Shown here in pieces: positions 8,560 through 18,208 of a stretch of DNA of 64,000 nucleotides. The stretch lies in the NCBI GenBank assembly GCA_019359325.1, contig JAHHHN010000011.1:117090-181089 (forward strand), read 5' to 3'. Position 1 is the stretch's first letter. Each line of letters begins with the position of its first letter. The notes beneath the pieces were generated by a model that saw only the letters and a program-made list of their open reading frames with translations, had not been told where the DNA came from and searched no databases. The position numbers and the translations under genes were made by a program. This DNA is from Mojavia pulchra JT2-VF2. GTDB lineage: Bacteria; Cyanobacteriota; Cyanobacteriia; Cyanobacteriales; Nostocaceae.

Positions 8560-10488
8560 TTAAGATTCAATCTCAGCTAATTCCAACCACCTCTCAGTCG
8601 CCGTATCAATAGCTTGCTTAAGCGCTTCCACCTGCTCGTACAATTTTTGTACTTGAGTATAATTCCCTGGCGTAACATTCAATAAAGCTTTTTCTGCTTC
8701 TGCTTTCTCAGCCTCTAACTGAGCAATTTTACCTTCCAACTGCTCAAATTCTCGCTTTTCCCAAGTTGAGAGCCTGTTCCGCTTTTTATTATCTGATTCT
8801 TTAGGTAGGGATGCAGTTTTTTCTACTTCTACCTTGATAGCTTTTTCTTGATTAACAGTTTCTTGCTGTGCCGCTTCTTCAGCTTTTTTATAGTCAAGAT
8901 AAACTGAGTAATTACCAGGATATTGACGAAGAATACCACCTTCCTCAAAGGAAAAAATTGTATCTACAGTCCGGTCTAAAAAGTAGCGATCGTGAGAAAC
9001 TACAATTACAGAGCCGGAGAAATCTTCTAAATAATCTTCTAATATCGCTAAAGTTTGTACATCCAAATCATTAGTCGGTTCATCTAAAATCAAAACGTTT
9101 GGCGCACCAATCAGTACACGCAACAGAAATAACCGCCGTTTTTCACCACCCGAAAGTTTATGAATTGGCGCATACTGCTGGTTACCTGGAAATAAAAACC
9201 GCTCCAACATTTGGGAAGCAGTAATTTTAGTACCATCGGCAATTTGAACAAATTCACCTTCTTCTTTGATGTAGTCAATCACGCGCTGATTTTCATTCAA
9301 AGCGGTGAGTAATTCTTCAGAATGTTGGTCAAAATAACCGATGTGAATTGTCGCCCCAATTTCTACATTACCTGAATCTGGCTGAACTCGCCCGGTGATG
9401 ATATCCATTAAAGTGGATTTACCTGCACCGTTACCACCAATAATACCAATCCGGTCTTCTGGGCTAAATTCGTAGGTAAAATCTTTAATTAAGGTGCGTT
9501 GATTATATGCCTTAGTAATATTATTGATTTCAATAACTTTTTTGCCAATCCGACGACTAACTGTAGAAATATCAACTTTACCGTTAGCCTGTTTAAATTC
9601 AGTTTCTCGCATTGCGTGAATGCGATCAATTCTAGCTTTTTGTTTGGTACTCCGAGCTTTAGGGCCGCGTTTGAGCCATTCTAATTCACGCCGCAACACG
9701 CCTTGATGTTTACGTTGAGTGCTAACGGCAGATTCTTCAGCTAAAGCTTTCTTTTCCAGGTAATATGAATAGTTACCTGTGTATGTGTAAATATCACCTC
9801 TGTCAATTTCGATAATCCGATTAGTGACACGATCCAAAAAGTAGCGATCGTGAGTAATCAAAAATAGCGCACCACGATAGCGGTTTAAATAACTTTGTAA
9901 CCACTCAACAGAAAGAGCATCAAGATGGTTTGTCGGCTCATCCATGAGCAAAACATCTGGTTCTGATAGCAAAGCTGTTGCTAGAGCAATACGCTTGCGA
10001 TAGCCTCCAGATAAAGTACCTATTACTGCATCAAAGTCTAAAATACCTAACTTGGTGAGGATGATTTTGGCATTAGTTTCTAATTCCCAAGCACCAGTTG
10101 CATCCATTTGCTGCATCACCGCAGATAGGCGAGACATCAGTTGACTATCTTCTGGGTAGTGAGCCAGTTTATCAGAAAGTTCTTCATACTCCCGCACCAA
10201 AGCCATGTGTTCGCCACTATCCGCGAAAATTTGCTCTAAAACTGTGCGATTTTCATCTAAGTCTGGTTGCTGAGGCAAGTATATAATTTTGGAACCAGAG
10301 TTAACTAAAATTTGTCCACTATCAATCGGTTCCAGTCCGGCAATCATTTTTAATAGAGTTGATTTACCAGAACCGTTAGTACCAATTAAGCCGACTTTAT
10401 CAGTAACATCTAAGCTAAAACTAGCATCTTTTAATATTTCTTTGATGCCAAAGTCTTTTTTAACTGATTGTAGTGTAATAATACTCAT
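8560..10488 (-). CDS. ABC-F family ATP-binding protein (Uup-like)
   Basis: Soluble twin-ATPase of 642 residues without transmembrane segments. The first nucleotide-binding domain has Walker A GTNGSGKSTLL (about 36-46), signature LSGGYRKR and Walker B VLLMDEPTNHLD. The second has GGNGAGKSTLMD, LSGGEKRRLFLL and VLILDEPTNDLD. A charged interdomain linker (KRGPKARSTKQKARIDRIH) and a C-terminal coiled coil (about 570-640, KREFEQLEGKIAQLEAEKAE) are typical of Uup/EttA-type ABC-F proteins. These act on ribosomes to relieve stalling, or on DNA in the case of Uup. The C-terminal coiled coil favours the Uup subgroup; the exact target is unknown. Confidence 0.9.
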   Translation of the reverse strand: MSIITLQSVKKDFGIKEILKDASFSLDVTDKVGLIGTNGSGKSTLLKMIAGLEPIDSGQILVNSGSKIIYLPQQPDLDENRTVLEQIFADSGEHMALVREYEELSDKLAHYPEDSQLMSRLSAVMQQMDATGAWELETNAKIILTKLGILDFDAVIGTLSGGYRKRIALATALLSEPDVLLMDEPTNHLDALSVEWLQSYLNRYRGALFLITHDRYFLDRVTNRIIEIDRGDIYTYTGNYSYYLEKKALAEESAVSTQRKHQGVLRRELEWLKRGPKARSTKQKARIDRIHAMRETEFKQANGKVDISTVSRRIGKKVIEINNITKAYNQRTLIKDFTYEFSPEDRIGIIGGNGAGKSTLMDIITGRVQPDSGNVEIGATIHIGYFDQHSEELLTALNENQRVIDYIKEEGEFVQIADGTKITASQMLERFLFPGNQQYAPIHKLSGGEKRRLFLLRVLIGAPNVLILDEPTNDLDVQTLAILEDYLEDFSGSVIVVSHDRYFLDRTVDTIFSFEEGGILRQYPGNYSVYLDYKKAEEAAQQETVNQEKAIKVEVEKTASLPKESDNKKRNRLSTWEKREFEQLEGKIAQLEAEKAEAEKALLNVTPGNYTQVQKLYEQVEALKQAIDTATERWLELAEIES

Positions 10489-10564
10489 AATTTATGGCGA
10501 TTCCAATAACATTAGTAGGTAAGGCATATACCCTACCTATAGATAATTTAACTTTTGAGAAATT

Positions 10565-10981
10565 CTATACAAATAAATCGATGGGTAAATGTCCATACAT
10601 TTCGTTGATTCCTCCGGCATCGTAAGATTGACAAGAGACTAATACGCCACGATGATGTCCTGAGTAAGAATCGATATAACACAAGCCATTTTTACCATTT
10701 AATTTAATATAAACTGGGCCTTCGGTTTGAGGTAGATTATTTGGTGCTTCATAACCAAACGCCTGGGAATAAGTTTTCATAGCAAGTATGCCTTCTTCGG
10801 CTGTATCAGCACAAATTCCCAAAATTAAGTAATCAGACATTCTAGCTACTAAAATTAATGCCCGACGAATTGAAACTTTTTCTGATGGCTTGAGGATAGG
10901 TGCAATATCTAAGCAGTTGAATTTGTTAAGGATTTTTTTTGCTTCGTCGGCTGTCAGATTGTGATTATTGGAAGTTGACAT
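10565..10981 (-). CDS. DUF1824 family protein
   Basis: Soluble product of 138 residues of a family I know only from cyanobacteria and plants. Landmarks are TADEAKKILNKFNCLDIAPI at the N-terminus, IRRALILVARMSDYLILGICADT in the middle, and GPVYIKLNGKNGLCYIDSY followed by GHHRGVLVSCQS towards the end. The length equals that of typical DUF1824 proteins. No enzymatic motif is evident. It lies 76 bp downstream of the ABC-F gene start on the same strand and 81 bp after the prohibitin gene, so the three could share a transcript, but each gap also has room for a promoter. Confidence 0.75.
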   Translation of the reverse strand: MSTSNNHNLTADEAKKILNKFNCLDIAPILKPSEKVSIRRALILVARMSDYLILGICADTAEEGILAMKTYSQAFGYEAPNNLPQTEGPVYIKLNGKNGLCYIDSYSGHHRGVLVSCQSYDAGGINEMYGHLPIDLFV

Positions 10982-11062
10982 AAATCTAGTTGATTATTTT
11001 CCTTGTGGTTATTTCGTATTGGAGGTGGGGATTACCCACCTACTAAACAGATTTTACTCAAA

Positions 11063-11944
11063 TTAAGAAGGCTGATTTTGGCTGTTCCCAAGATTAAAAA
11101 TAAATGGGACGCTGCTTTTTGAGTCATTACCCATTACCAAGACATTGGGCATTTGAGCGCCGCCAGTTTTCCAAGCTTCGATTGCTTCTTTTTGCAGAAC
11201 TAATTGCCCACCTTGGGCTTTCAGAGTTTCTGCCAAGAGCCTTTGAGCCTCCGCTTTACCTTTAGCACGATTAATTTCTGCCTGTGCTTCTTGTTCAGCT
11301 TCTCTTGCTACATAAACGGCTCTTTGTGCCCGTTGTTCAGCGATTTGTTTTTCTTCCACTGCTCTAGCAAATTCTGGAGAGAAAGTTAAGTCAACTACGC
11401 TAGTATCTAACACAATTATCCCATATTTATCTAGGCGATCGCCTAAAGCATTATCAAAGTCTTCCTTTAATTCACTACGTTTGGTAATTGCTTCTTCTAC
11501 TGTTCTTCTAGCAGCTGCAATTTTAAATGCTTCCTGTGTTTGGGGAGCAATAATTTTCGAGACAATATTTGCTAAGGTTCCTTGTTTTCTTCTTACCTCA
11601 ACTACTTGGATAGGATCAAGGCGAAAGTTAATTGCAAATCTTGCAGATAAATTTTGCAAATCTTTAGTAGAACTTTCGGCTGGCACTTCAAATTTTTGTA
11701 CAGTTAAATCATATACATCTATAACCGAAATGAACGGTGGTTTCAAGTGTATACCTTCCAGTAACGCACCATCTCTCGCTTTACCCAAGATGCTGATCAC
11801 TCCTGCTTGTCCTGGGTTAATAATGATAAAGGAATTTAGTCCAAGACTCACCAGTATTGCCAAGAAAATTCCTAAAGCTGTGGTTTGCCAATTCGCAAAT
11901 TGCTGAGTTTTCAAGTTTTCATCTCCTTTTGTCTCCTGAGGCAA
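11063..11944 (-). CDS. prohibitin/SPFH-domain membrane protein
   Basis: Product of 293 residues with an N-terminal membrane helix (ALGIFLAILVSLGLNSFIII, about 23-42) followed by the Band-7/prohibitin fold: NPGQAGVISILGKARDGALL, GIHLKPPFISVIDVYDLTVQ, LQNLSARFAINFRLDP, and the helical region EKQIAEQRAQRAVYVAREAE. This is the domain order of PHB1/PHB2-type proteins, which form ring-shaped membrane scaffolds; the cyanobacterial members are in thylakoid and cytoplasmic membranes and their precise roles are unclear. The gene is divergent from the ABC exporter at 12056; the 111-bp gap must contain both promoters. Confidence 0.88.
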   Translation of the reverse strand: MPQETKGDENLKTQQFANWQTTALGIFLAILVSLGLNSFIIINPGQAGVISILGKARDGALLEGIHLKPPFISVIDVYDLTVQKFEVPAESSTKDLQNLSARFAINFRLDPIQVVEVRRKQGTLANIVSKIIAPQTQEAFKIAAARRTVEEAITKRSELKEDFDNALGDRLDKYGIIVLDTSVVDLTFSPEFARAVEEKQIAEQRAQRAVYVAREAEQEAQAEINRAKGKAEAQRLLAETLKAQGGQLVLQKEAIEAWKTGGAQMPNVLVMGNDSKSSVPFIFNLGNSQNQPS

Positions 11945-12055
11945 CTCCTGTATTATGGGGGCAAGTGGTCAGCCTGACTACACAGGCAAATAGCTACAAA
12001 AGTGAGATGCTCCCTCTATCGTGGTAATATCAGTTTCACGCAACTGTGACGAACT

Positions 12056-13864
12056 GTGGCTACAGCATTTAAATCTCATCAGATATCAAGAAGGCGTAGA
12101 CATTCTGAGCATCCCCTCCAGCGCTTGCTTGACTATGGGCATAAGTATCGTAAAAAAATTTGGCTGGCGGCTGGTTCTTCGATTCTCAATAAACTTTTTG
12201 ACTTAGCTCCACCAGCATTAGTTGGGATTGCGGTAGATGTAGTCGTCAAGCAGCAGGATTCTATCATTGCTCAGTTGGGAATAAAAGATATATTTGGGCA
12301 ATTTTTAATTCTTTCTCTACTCACCGTCATTACTTGGATACTAGAATCGATTTTCGAGTACCGCTACAAGTTGATTTGGCGGAACTTGGCACAGAATATT
12401 CAGCATAACTTGCGACTGGATGCATATAATCACCTACAAGAGCTAGAGTTGGCTTATTTTGAAGAACGTAGCACTGGCGGTTTAATGTCTATCCTCAGTG
12501 ATGATGTTAACCAATTAGAGCGCTTTTTGGATGTGGGAGCTAACGATATCATCCAGGTAGTTACAACTATTGTAGTAGTTGGCGGTGGCTTCTTTATTTT
12601 GGCTCCCAGTATAGCGTGGATGGCAATATTACCAATACCTTTTATTCTCTGGGGTTCGGTATTCTTTCAGAAATTACTAGCACCTCGCTATGCTGAGGTG
12701 CGCGAAAAAGTCGGTTTACTCAATGCACGGTTGTCTAATAATCTCAGCGGAATCACGACAATTAAAAGTTTCACTGCTGAAGATTATGAATCTGCGCGTT
12801 TAGAGAAAGAAAGTGATGCTTATCGCCAGAGTAACACCAAAGCGATCGCCCTTTCAGCCGCCTTCATCCCGCTAATTCGGATGCTAATTTTAGCAGCCTT
12901 TACGGTATTATTGCTATTTGGCGGTATGGAAGCAGTTGCAGGCAGAATATCTGTAGGTGCTTATAGTTCTTTAGTATTTTTAGTTCAGCTTTTACTTTGG
13001 CCTTTAACTAGATTAGGAGATACATTCGACCTATATCAAAGAGCGATGGCTTCTACTAATAGAGTTATGGATTTGTTGGATACTCCCATCGCCATTCACA
13101 CAGGAAATATCACCTTACCCGTTGAGACAGTGCGTGGCGAAGTAGAATTTAAAAATGTCACTTTTGCCTATCACGAAAGATTGCCAGTCGTTAAAAATTT
13201 ATCTTTGCAGATTCCTGCAGGTCACACCATTGCGATTGTGGGTTCTACTGGTTCCGGTAAAAGCACGTTAGTTAAACTCTTGTTACGATTATACGAATTG
13301 CCAGTCGGCAGCATCACTCTTGATGGCATTGACTTACAAAACTTAAATTTGCGAGATTTACGCCGTTGTATTGGCTTAGTCAGTCAGGATGTATTTTTAT
13401 TTCATGGCACTGTTGCTGAGAATATTGCTTATGGTAGCTTTGAGGCGACAGAACACGAAATTATGATGGCGGCTAAGGTAGCTGAAGCCCACGAATTTAT
13501 TATGCACCTGCCCCAAGGTTATGAGACAATCGTTGGTGAACGAGGGCAAAAGTTATCTGGTGGACAAAGACAAAGAATAGCGATCGCTCGTGCAGTGTTA
13601 AAGAATCCACCAATTTTGATTTTAGATGAAGCTACCTCGGCAGTAGATAATGAAACAGAAGCCGCAATTCAGCGATCGCTCGAACGGATTACAGTCAATC
13701 GAACTACAATTGCGATCGCTCATCGTCTTTCTACTATCCGCAATGCCAATTGCATTTATGTCATGGAACATGGAAAACTAGTAGAGTTCGGAACCCATGA
13801 ACAATTGCTAGAGCAAGATGGCATTTACACTAGCCTTTGGCGTGTACAATCTGGTTTAAGGTAA
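12056..13864 (+). CDS. ABC exporter, fused permease and ATPase
   Basis: Half-transporter of 602 residues, expected to work as a dimer in the cytoplasmic membrane. The N-terminal ~330 residues contain six hydrophobic segments, with the coupling segment [16 protein letters not shown] ([19 protein letters not shown]). The ATPase has Walker [16 protein letters not shown] (~395-409), Q-loop [19 protein letters not shown], signature [14 protein letters not shown] (~500), Walker [13 protein letters not shown] and H-loop IAHRLSTIR. It belongs to the multidrug/lipid exporter class. The substrate is unknown. The start used is GTG at 12056; no strong ribosome site precedes it, so an internal start is possible. 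Confidence 0.88.
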   Translation: MATAFKSHQISRRRRHSEHPLQRLLDYGHKYRKKIWLAAGSSILNKLFDLAPPALVGIAVDVVVKQQDSIIAQLGIKDIFGQFLILSLLTVITWILESIFEYRYKLIWRNLAQNIQHNLRLDAYNHLQELELAYFEERSTGGLMSILSDDVNQLERFLDVGANDIIQVVTTIVVVGGGFFILAPSIAWMAILPIPFILWGSVFFQKLLAPRYAEVREKVGLLNARLSNNLSGITTIKSFTAEDYESARLEKESDAYRQSNTKAIALSAAFIPLIRMLILAAFTVLLLFGGMEAVAGRISVGAYSSLVFLVQLLLWPLTRLGDTFDLYQRAMASTNRVMDLLDTPIAIHTGNITLPVETVRGEVEFKNVTFAYHERLPVVKNLSLQIPAGHTIAIVGSTGSGKSTLVKLLLRLYELPVGSITLDGIDLQNLNLRDLRRCIGLVSQDVFLFHGTVAENIAYGSFEATEHEIMMAAKVAEAHEFIMHLPQGYETIVGERGQKLSGGQRQRIAIARAVLKNPPILILDEATSAVDNETEAAIQRSLERITVNRTTIAIAHRLSTIRNANCIYVMEHGKLVEFGTHEQLLEQDGIYTSLWRVQSGLR

Positions 13865-13871
13865 AAGTCTC

Positions 13872-13895
13872 ACGCAAAGGCGCAAAGGCGCAAAG
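13872..13895. repeat. short tandem repeat (three 8-bp units)
   Basis: Units ACGCAAAG, GCGCAAAG, GCGCAAAG stand in tandem directly after the ABC exporter stop codon; the following TCTTAGCGTGGGG can pair with the preceding CTCACGC. A related GCAGAGTTGCAGAGTCGCAGA run occurs at about 14420. Such short tandemly repeated sequences are common between genes of Nostoc-type cyanobacteria. Confidence 0.6.
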
Positions 13896-13948
13896 TGTCT
13901 CTGAGTGTCTTAGCGTGGGGTTAAATATTTTTTGAGTTTTAAATTTTT

Positions 13949-14374
13949 ATGTTTTTTGGTAGTACTCAGCCGGAATCAGCAGATAACAAGTGGCGTGGTC
14001 AGTTGGATAGATTTGTCAAAGAAAATCAACAAGAATTAGCGGCACTATTTTGGGGATTATGGTTAGCAAATGGTAATAGCCAGGGTACTATCGGTATTGA
14101 TTTACAACCAACACCGCATTTTGTTTATTGTCCTCAAGATCAGATAGAGAAATTAAATAGTAAAGTTGAGAACCGGCTGCAAGAAATTTTGGGAATTATC
14201 GAGAATCACAAACCAGAAGTAGAAGTTGTGATGATTGGTATTGGTAAGGGTGAAATTAAGTTAATTCAGTTTGCACCGGAACCACCACCACCGACTTGTT
14301 TTGAGCAAGTTGGTAAAGATGTCGATGATTTATTAGAACTGCTAGAACAGCGGATGAGTGAAAAATTTCACTGA
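13949..14374 (+). CDS. CcmS-like protein (candidate beta-carboxysome assembly chaperone)
   Basis: Soluble product of 141 residues. Landmarks are QLDRFVKENQQELAALFWGL, then GIDLQPTPHFVYCPQDQI, EVEVVMIGIGKGEIKLIQF and PPPPTCFEQVGKDVDDLLEL. From memory this pattern matches the cyanobacterial family annotated as CcmS, a small chaperone reported to bind the C-terminal extension of shell protein CcmK1 during beta-carboxysome assembly; I could not verify this by search. The context offers mild support, since McdAB-like genes and ccmK3/ccmK4 lie 3.2-7 kb downstream. The alternative is a plain conserved hypothetical. It follows the ABC exporter by 84 bp, separated by a tandem repeat. Confidence 0.55.
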   Translation: MFFGSTQPESADNKWRGQLDRFVKENQQELAALFWGLWLANGNSQGTIGIDLQPTPHFVYCPQDQIEKLNSKVENRLQEILGIIENHKPEVEVVMIGIGKGEIKLIQFAPEPPPPTCFEQVGKDVDDLLELLEQRMSEKFH

Positions 14375-14523
14375 AATATATAGCTTTTGGTAAATGAATT
14401 AAATTTTTTTGGGATCACGCAGAGTTGCAGAGTCGCAGAAAAGAACGCAATAGTGCGTTTTTGGGCGGAATTTATTTATATAGATGCTGTTTTTCATTGC
14501 CAGGGCTTTACATCATAAATCCT

Positions 14524-15075
14524 ATGATTTCAGATATTGTTCTCATCGGCCCAATTCGTACAGGTAAAAGCACTCTTGGGAAACTTCTCGCTGAGAAACT
14601 AGGAATTCCCCAGTGTTCGATGGATGATTTGCGATGGGATTATTATAAGGAAATAAATTATGATGAACAGTTGGCGAACTCTCTACGAGAAAAAGAAGGA
14701 TTTCTAGGGATTTATCGCTATTGGAAACCTTTTGAAGCCTACGCTGTTGAAAGATTACTTTCTGAACATAGCAATTGTGTCATTGATTTTGGCGGCGGTC
14801 ATTCTGTTTATGAAGATAATGAACTTTTCAAACGCGTACAAAAAGTTTTAGAACCATACATAAATGTTGTGTTGATTTTGCCATCTCCAGACTTAGAAGA
14901 ATCTATCCAAATACTCAATGAACGAAATGGTGGAATTGTGAATAATGGATTAGATTTTAACGTACATTTTATTAAGCATCATTCAAATCATGATTTAGCA
15001 AAATTCGTTATTTATACAAAAGATAAATCTCCTGAAGAAGCACGGGACGAGATACTTAAAATTGCTAATTTTTAA
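14524..15075 (+). CDS. shikimate kinase-like P-loop protein
   Basis: Soluble product of 183 residues. The Walker A motif is unusual, LIGPIRTGKSTLGKLLAEKL (residues 6-25), followed by SMDDLRWDYY at the shikimate/NMP-kinase acceptor position and CVIDFGGGHSVYEDN, which resembles the shikimate kinase GGG loop. The C-terminal part (NNGLDFNVHFIKHHSNHDLA) differs from true AroK, so a nucleotide or small-molecule kinase of this superfamily, not the biosynthetic shikimate kinase, is more likely. I chose the ATG at 14524 because the upstream in-frame extension is repeat-derived sequence with no protein character. Confidence 0.65.
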   Translation: MISDIVLIGPIRTGKSTLGKLLAEKLGIPQCSMDDLRWDYYKEINYDEQLANSLREKEGFLGIYRYWKPFEAYAVERLLSEHSNCVIDFGGGHSVYEDNELFKRVQKVLEPYINVVLILPSPDLEESIQILNERNGGIVNNGLDFNVHFIKHHSNHDLAKFVIYTKDKSPEEARDEILKIANF

Positions 15076-15086
15076 AATTTTCTTTC

Positions 15087-15497
15087 TCATCCTGACTCAA
15101 AAAATGCAGCAGGAGAAATGTGAAAAAAATCCGCAAGCAGTCGAATATGGTTAACTGTCAGATTACGTTGTCCGCTTAAGACCTCAGATACTATAGACTC
15201 TGTTTTAAAAATAGGAACTAAATCCTTTTGCCGCAAATCAAATTCGACTATCAAAGCTTTGAGCAGTTCTACACCAGAAATATCTGGTATAGGATGATGT
15301 TGTTCTTCGTACTCATAAACTAGAGTACCTAAAACATTTATATAGTCTTGTTCGTCTGATGTTAATTCACCTTTATCAATCAGTGAGTCGATTACTTTTT
15401 GAGCTGCAAATAGTTCTTCTTCAGTAGTAATAGGACGAGGAGGAAAAGACTTAAGTAATTCGATATAAGTATTGCTATTATGTGTTCCAGGGGTCAT
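15087..15497 (-). CDS. higA: HigA-type antitoxin with XRE-like DNA-binding domain
   Basis: Product of about 136 residues when started at the ATG (MTPGTHNSNTYIELLKSFPP) that overlaps the end of the toxin gene by 20 bp; a longer in-frame start at 15539 is less plausible. The C-terminus is a Cro/CI-like helix-turn-helix: LLKALIVEFDLRQKDLVPIF, then SIVSEVLSGQRNLTVNHIRL. The N-terminal half (TTEEELFAAQKVIDSLIDKG, then DEQDYINVLGTLVYEYEEQH) is the long helical HigA subtype. It should neutralise the adjacent HigB and repress the promoter in front of higB. The order toxin-antitoxin (higB first) is characteristic of HigBA. Confidence 0.85.
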   Translation of the reverse strand: MTPGTHNSNTYIELLKSFPPRPITTEEELFAAQKVIDSLIDKGELTSDEQDYINVLGTLVYEYEEQHHPIPDISGVELLKALIVEFDLRQKDLVPIFKTESIVSEVLSGQRNLTVNHIRLLADFFHISPAAFFESG

Positions 15498-15780
15498 TTT
15501 TCCAGTCCTCTGTATCATACTCTGCATGGGTGAGGACATGGCGGATAAAAACTTTTTGATATTTGTAATCGACCAAAGTAATGAGTCGATAGTTATTACC
15601 GCCTATGTTAAAAATCGTGAGATTACCGACTTGATCTGCTGAGGGGAAAATTTGCCGTAAATCTACAAAGTTTTGCCATTTAGCTAGTGATGTAAGTTTG
15701 TACCATTGCCGCAGGCTTGTTTGTGCATTAGGATGCTTTTCCCAGAACTCAGAAAGTCTGGAACGGGTTATGATATGCAT
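15478..15780 (-). CDS. higB: HigB-type mRNA interferase toxin
   Basis: Product of 100 residues of the HigB subfamily found with long HigA antitoxins: MHIITRSRLSEFWEKHPNAQ, LRQWYKLTSLAKWQNFVDLR, then FNIGGNNYRLITLVDYKYQK and VFIRHVLTHAEYDTEDWKND. The small RelE-like fold would cleave mRNA at the ribosome. The gene is complete and overlaps higA, so the module appears intact. It lies just downstream of the P450 gene on the same strand, 86 bp from its stop codon. Confidence 0.88.
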   Translation of the reverse strand: MHIITRSRLSEFWEKHPNAQTSLRQWYKLTSLAKWQNFVDLRQIFPSADQVGNLTIFNIGGNNYRLITLVDYKYQKVFIRHVLTHAEYDTEDWKNDPWNT

Positions 15781-15865
15781 TTTTTAATGGACTGCTTGCG
15801 GCAGGAGACATTTATTATCTTAGCAAATTGCGAAGTTATTGGTGGGCAATGCCCACCCTACTTGC

Positions 15866-17248
15866 TTACACTGCCACTGGCGTACTTGCACGCTTTACTT
15901 GAGGTGTTGCAACCATCCGCATTCCTGCTGGTGTGGCCATAGTTAAACCACGGCGTACAGGATGCACAGGACGCTTGCTCATCAGCGATACTTGGAAACG
16001 CGACAGAATTGTTGCCAAGACAATTTTCATTTCATACTGAGCAAATGCCAAACCTATACAGCGACGATTACCGCCACCAAAAGGTAAGTATTCATAAGGA
16101 GAAAACTGCCTTTCTAAAAAGCGTTCTGGTCTGAATTGTTTTGAATTGGGGTAAACTTCTTCCCGATGGTGCGCTAAGTAGATACTAGGGATGATGACAT
16201 TTCTCTCTGGGATTTTGTAACCCATAATTTCAACTGGGGATTTCACAATCCGTGGCACACCATTCATTACAATTGGGTAAATCCGTAAGGTTTCTTGACA
16301 AACTGCTGTCAAATACGGCAACTTAGCAATGCTACTTGGATCTGGATTCACACCAAGGGTATCCAGTTCTCGCAATAACTTTTCACCCACTTCTGGTAAT
16401 TGGTCAATCCAATAAAAAGCCCAGGTCAATGCAGAAGCAGTAGTTTCATGCCCTGCTACTAATAATGTCATCAATTCATCACGTAACTCTTCATCGGACA
16501 TTGGTTGCCCATCCTCATAACGAGCAGCCATCATTAAGCTGAGGATATCTTGCCGATTTTGCTGAGTTTCAGTGCGTCTTTCTGCAATCAGCGCATAAAT
16601 CAGTTGATCAATTTGTTGCAATAGGCGCATCACCCGTCCCCACGGACTCCAAGCACCTAAATCTTTTTGCACAAAATTAAAAAACAAAGCAGTGGACATT
16701 AACGGTGAACCACCCATGAAGTCTAGTAAGGAACTGAGCAATTGCTGAAGTTGTTGGAAACGCTGTCCTTCATTTAAGCCAAACACAACCCGTAAAATAA
16801 CGCGCAAGGTGATTTCTTGCATCGAACTACGGATATTGAAAGGTTTGCCAATACTCCACTCGCTACTTACCTGCTGAGTTATTTCCCGAATGTCCTGGCC
16901 GTAAGCCCGCATTCTTTCGCCATGAAAAGGAGGGGTTAATAATTGACGTTGGCGCTGATGGCGATCGCCATCTAGTAAAATCAAAGAGTTACTGCCCAAC
17001 AAAAATCCTAAACCTCCATTACCCACCCCAGACTCAAAATGCTTGGGATCGGCAGTAAAAATCTGCTCCAGTGCTTGGGGTTGGCTAAAGTAGATAATAT
17101 GAGTATCTTTGCTACCCCAGATAGTAAAGTGATCGCCGTAGGTTTTGGCAAAATCTTCTACATATTTCACTGGTCGAGTAATAAATTTCATTAGCCGCAG
17201 AAAGCGCGGCAATTTTGGGCCATGAGGTAGGTTGTTAGTCACTGTCAT
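15866..17248 (-). CDS. cytochrome P450 (CYP110-like)
   Basis: Soluble haem-thiolate monooxygenase of 460 residues. The haem-binding motif FGGGNRRCIG has its ligand Cys at 397; the I-helix motif is AGHETT (265-270) and the ExxR is ETLR (319-322). The N-terminus (LPHGPKLPRFLRLMKFITRP) lacks a membrane anchor. Overall sequence and length resemble the CYP110 family common in Nostoc, some of which hydroxylate fatty acids or terpenes; the true substrate is unknown. The C-terminal tail after VATPQVKRASTPVAV is variable in the family. Redox partners are not encoded nearby. Confidence 0.9.
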   Translation of the reverse strand: MTVTNNLPHGPKLPRFLRLMKFITRPVKYVEDFAKTYGDHFTIWGSKDTHIIYFSQPQALEQIFTADPKHFESGVGNGGLGFLLGSNSLILLDGDRHQRQRQLLTPPFHGERMRAYGQDIREITQQVSSEWSIGKPFNIRSSMQEITLRVILRVVFGLNEGQRFQQLQQLLSSLLDFMGGSPLMSTALFFNFVQKDLGAWSPWGRVMRLLQQIDQLIYALIAERRTETQQNRQDILSLMMAARYEDGQPMSDEELRDELMTLLVAGHETTASALTWAFYWIDQLPEVGEKLLRELDTLGVNPDPSSIAKLPYLTAVCQETLRIYPIVMNGVPRIVKSPVEIMGYKIPERNVIIPSIYLAHHREEVYPNSKQFRPERFLERQFSPYEYLPFGGGNRRCIGLAFAQYEMKIVLATILSRFQVSLMSKRPVHPVRRGLTMATPAGMRMVATPQVKRASTPVAV

Positions 17249-17575
17249 AGAAATCTAGAGGAGTTGATGAGCTTCGGATTTTATTGTTACAAGTTTTTCT
17301 GTTCTTGAGGGCTAATATCGTATCTGCTTAAAGGCTTATCATTGCGATCGCACAGGAGTAGAGAAGCAACAAACAGAGTTTGAGGTTTTTGCACAAATGC
17401 AGAAATAATCAGAAATTAAATCTAGATTGATAAGTATTTACTACTAAATAAGCAGTAAAACCTTTTATAATAAAGTTAGATTGTTAGCAATCTTAGATTG
17501 TAAGCAAGTGTTAGCAAAATAAGTATTAGACGCACAAAGCAGTATATTCTTATATGGCAGCGTCGGAAGTAAGCA
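17249..17575. other. intergenic region between divergent P450 and ParA-type genes
   Basis: About 327 bp. It contains one HIP1-like GCGATCGC at about 17344 and AT-rich sequence just before the GTG start of the ParA-type gene. No open frame, repeat or hairpin was noted. It must carry promoters for both divergent genes. Confidence 0.4.
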
Positions 17576-18208
17576 GTGCCAAAGATCATCGCTATCCTTA
17601 ACGGTAAAGGCGGAGTCGGTAAAACGACTACCGCAGTCAATTTGGCTGCAAACTTTGCTCAAGAAAAAAAGGTGATTCTAATTGACGCAGATATTCAAGG
17701 ATCTGCCAGTTGGTGGTTTGGGCGCAATGAGAATGGTATGGGATTTGATCTAGCTCAAGAAACCGATCCACAACTTTTAGGTGATTTACGAAAGCTAACA
17801 AGTTACGATTTAGTAGTAGTAGATACGCCTCCGGCGCTGCGCTCTGAAGCATTAGCGGCGGTAGTAGCGATCGCAGATTATCTAGTTTTACCTACACCCC
17901 CAGCAGCAATGGATCTAGCTGTCCTGATTGAGACAGTCAGAAAAGCTGTCACTCCTGTGGGAGTTCCCCATCGGGTGCTGCTAACCAAAGTTGATACGCG
18001 GAGTTTAGGTGAAGCAATAGAGGCCCAAAACACTCTCATGCAATTAGGAATTCCTGTTTGTAAAACCTTGATCCGCGCTTATAAAGCTCACGAACGATCA
18101 GCACTTGAGGGTGTGGCGATTACTCAATGGCGAGGAAAAAATGCACGGGAAGCAGAATCAGATTACCGCCGTGTTGCCGATGAATTACAGCATGACTGGA
18201 GGAAATAA
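17576..18208 (+). CDS. ParA-type ATPase, candidate McdA (type 2)
   Basis: Product of 210 residues of the ParA/MinD deviant-Walker superfamily. The Walker A motif, NGKGGVGKTTTAVNLAANFA (9-28), carries the signature Lys at 11. Residues 39-47 read DIQGSASWW, and Walker B-like DLVVVDTPPALRSEALA follows at about 78-94. These ATPases bind DNA nonspecifically and form gradients that position cargo. The SASWW segment, the short length and a coupled small partner gene match, from memory, the type 2 McdA proteins that distribute carboxysomes. A plasmid-type or other cargo-positioning ParA is the alternative. Start: GTG at 17576. Its stop shares one base with the start of the partner gene (TAATG). Confidence 0.75.
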   Translation: MPKIIAILNGKGGVGKTTTAVNLAANFAQEKKVILIDADIQGSASWWFGRNENGMGFDLAQETDPQLLGDLRKLTSYDLVVVDTPPALRSEALAAVVAIADYLVLPTPPAAMDLAVLIETVRKAVTPVGVPHRVLLTKVDTRSLGEAIEAQNTLMQLGIPVCKTLIRAYKAHERSALEGVAITQWRGKNAREAESDYRRVADELQHDWRK

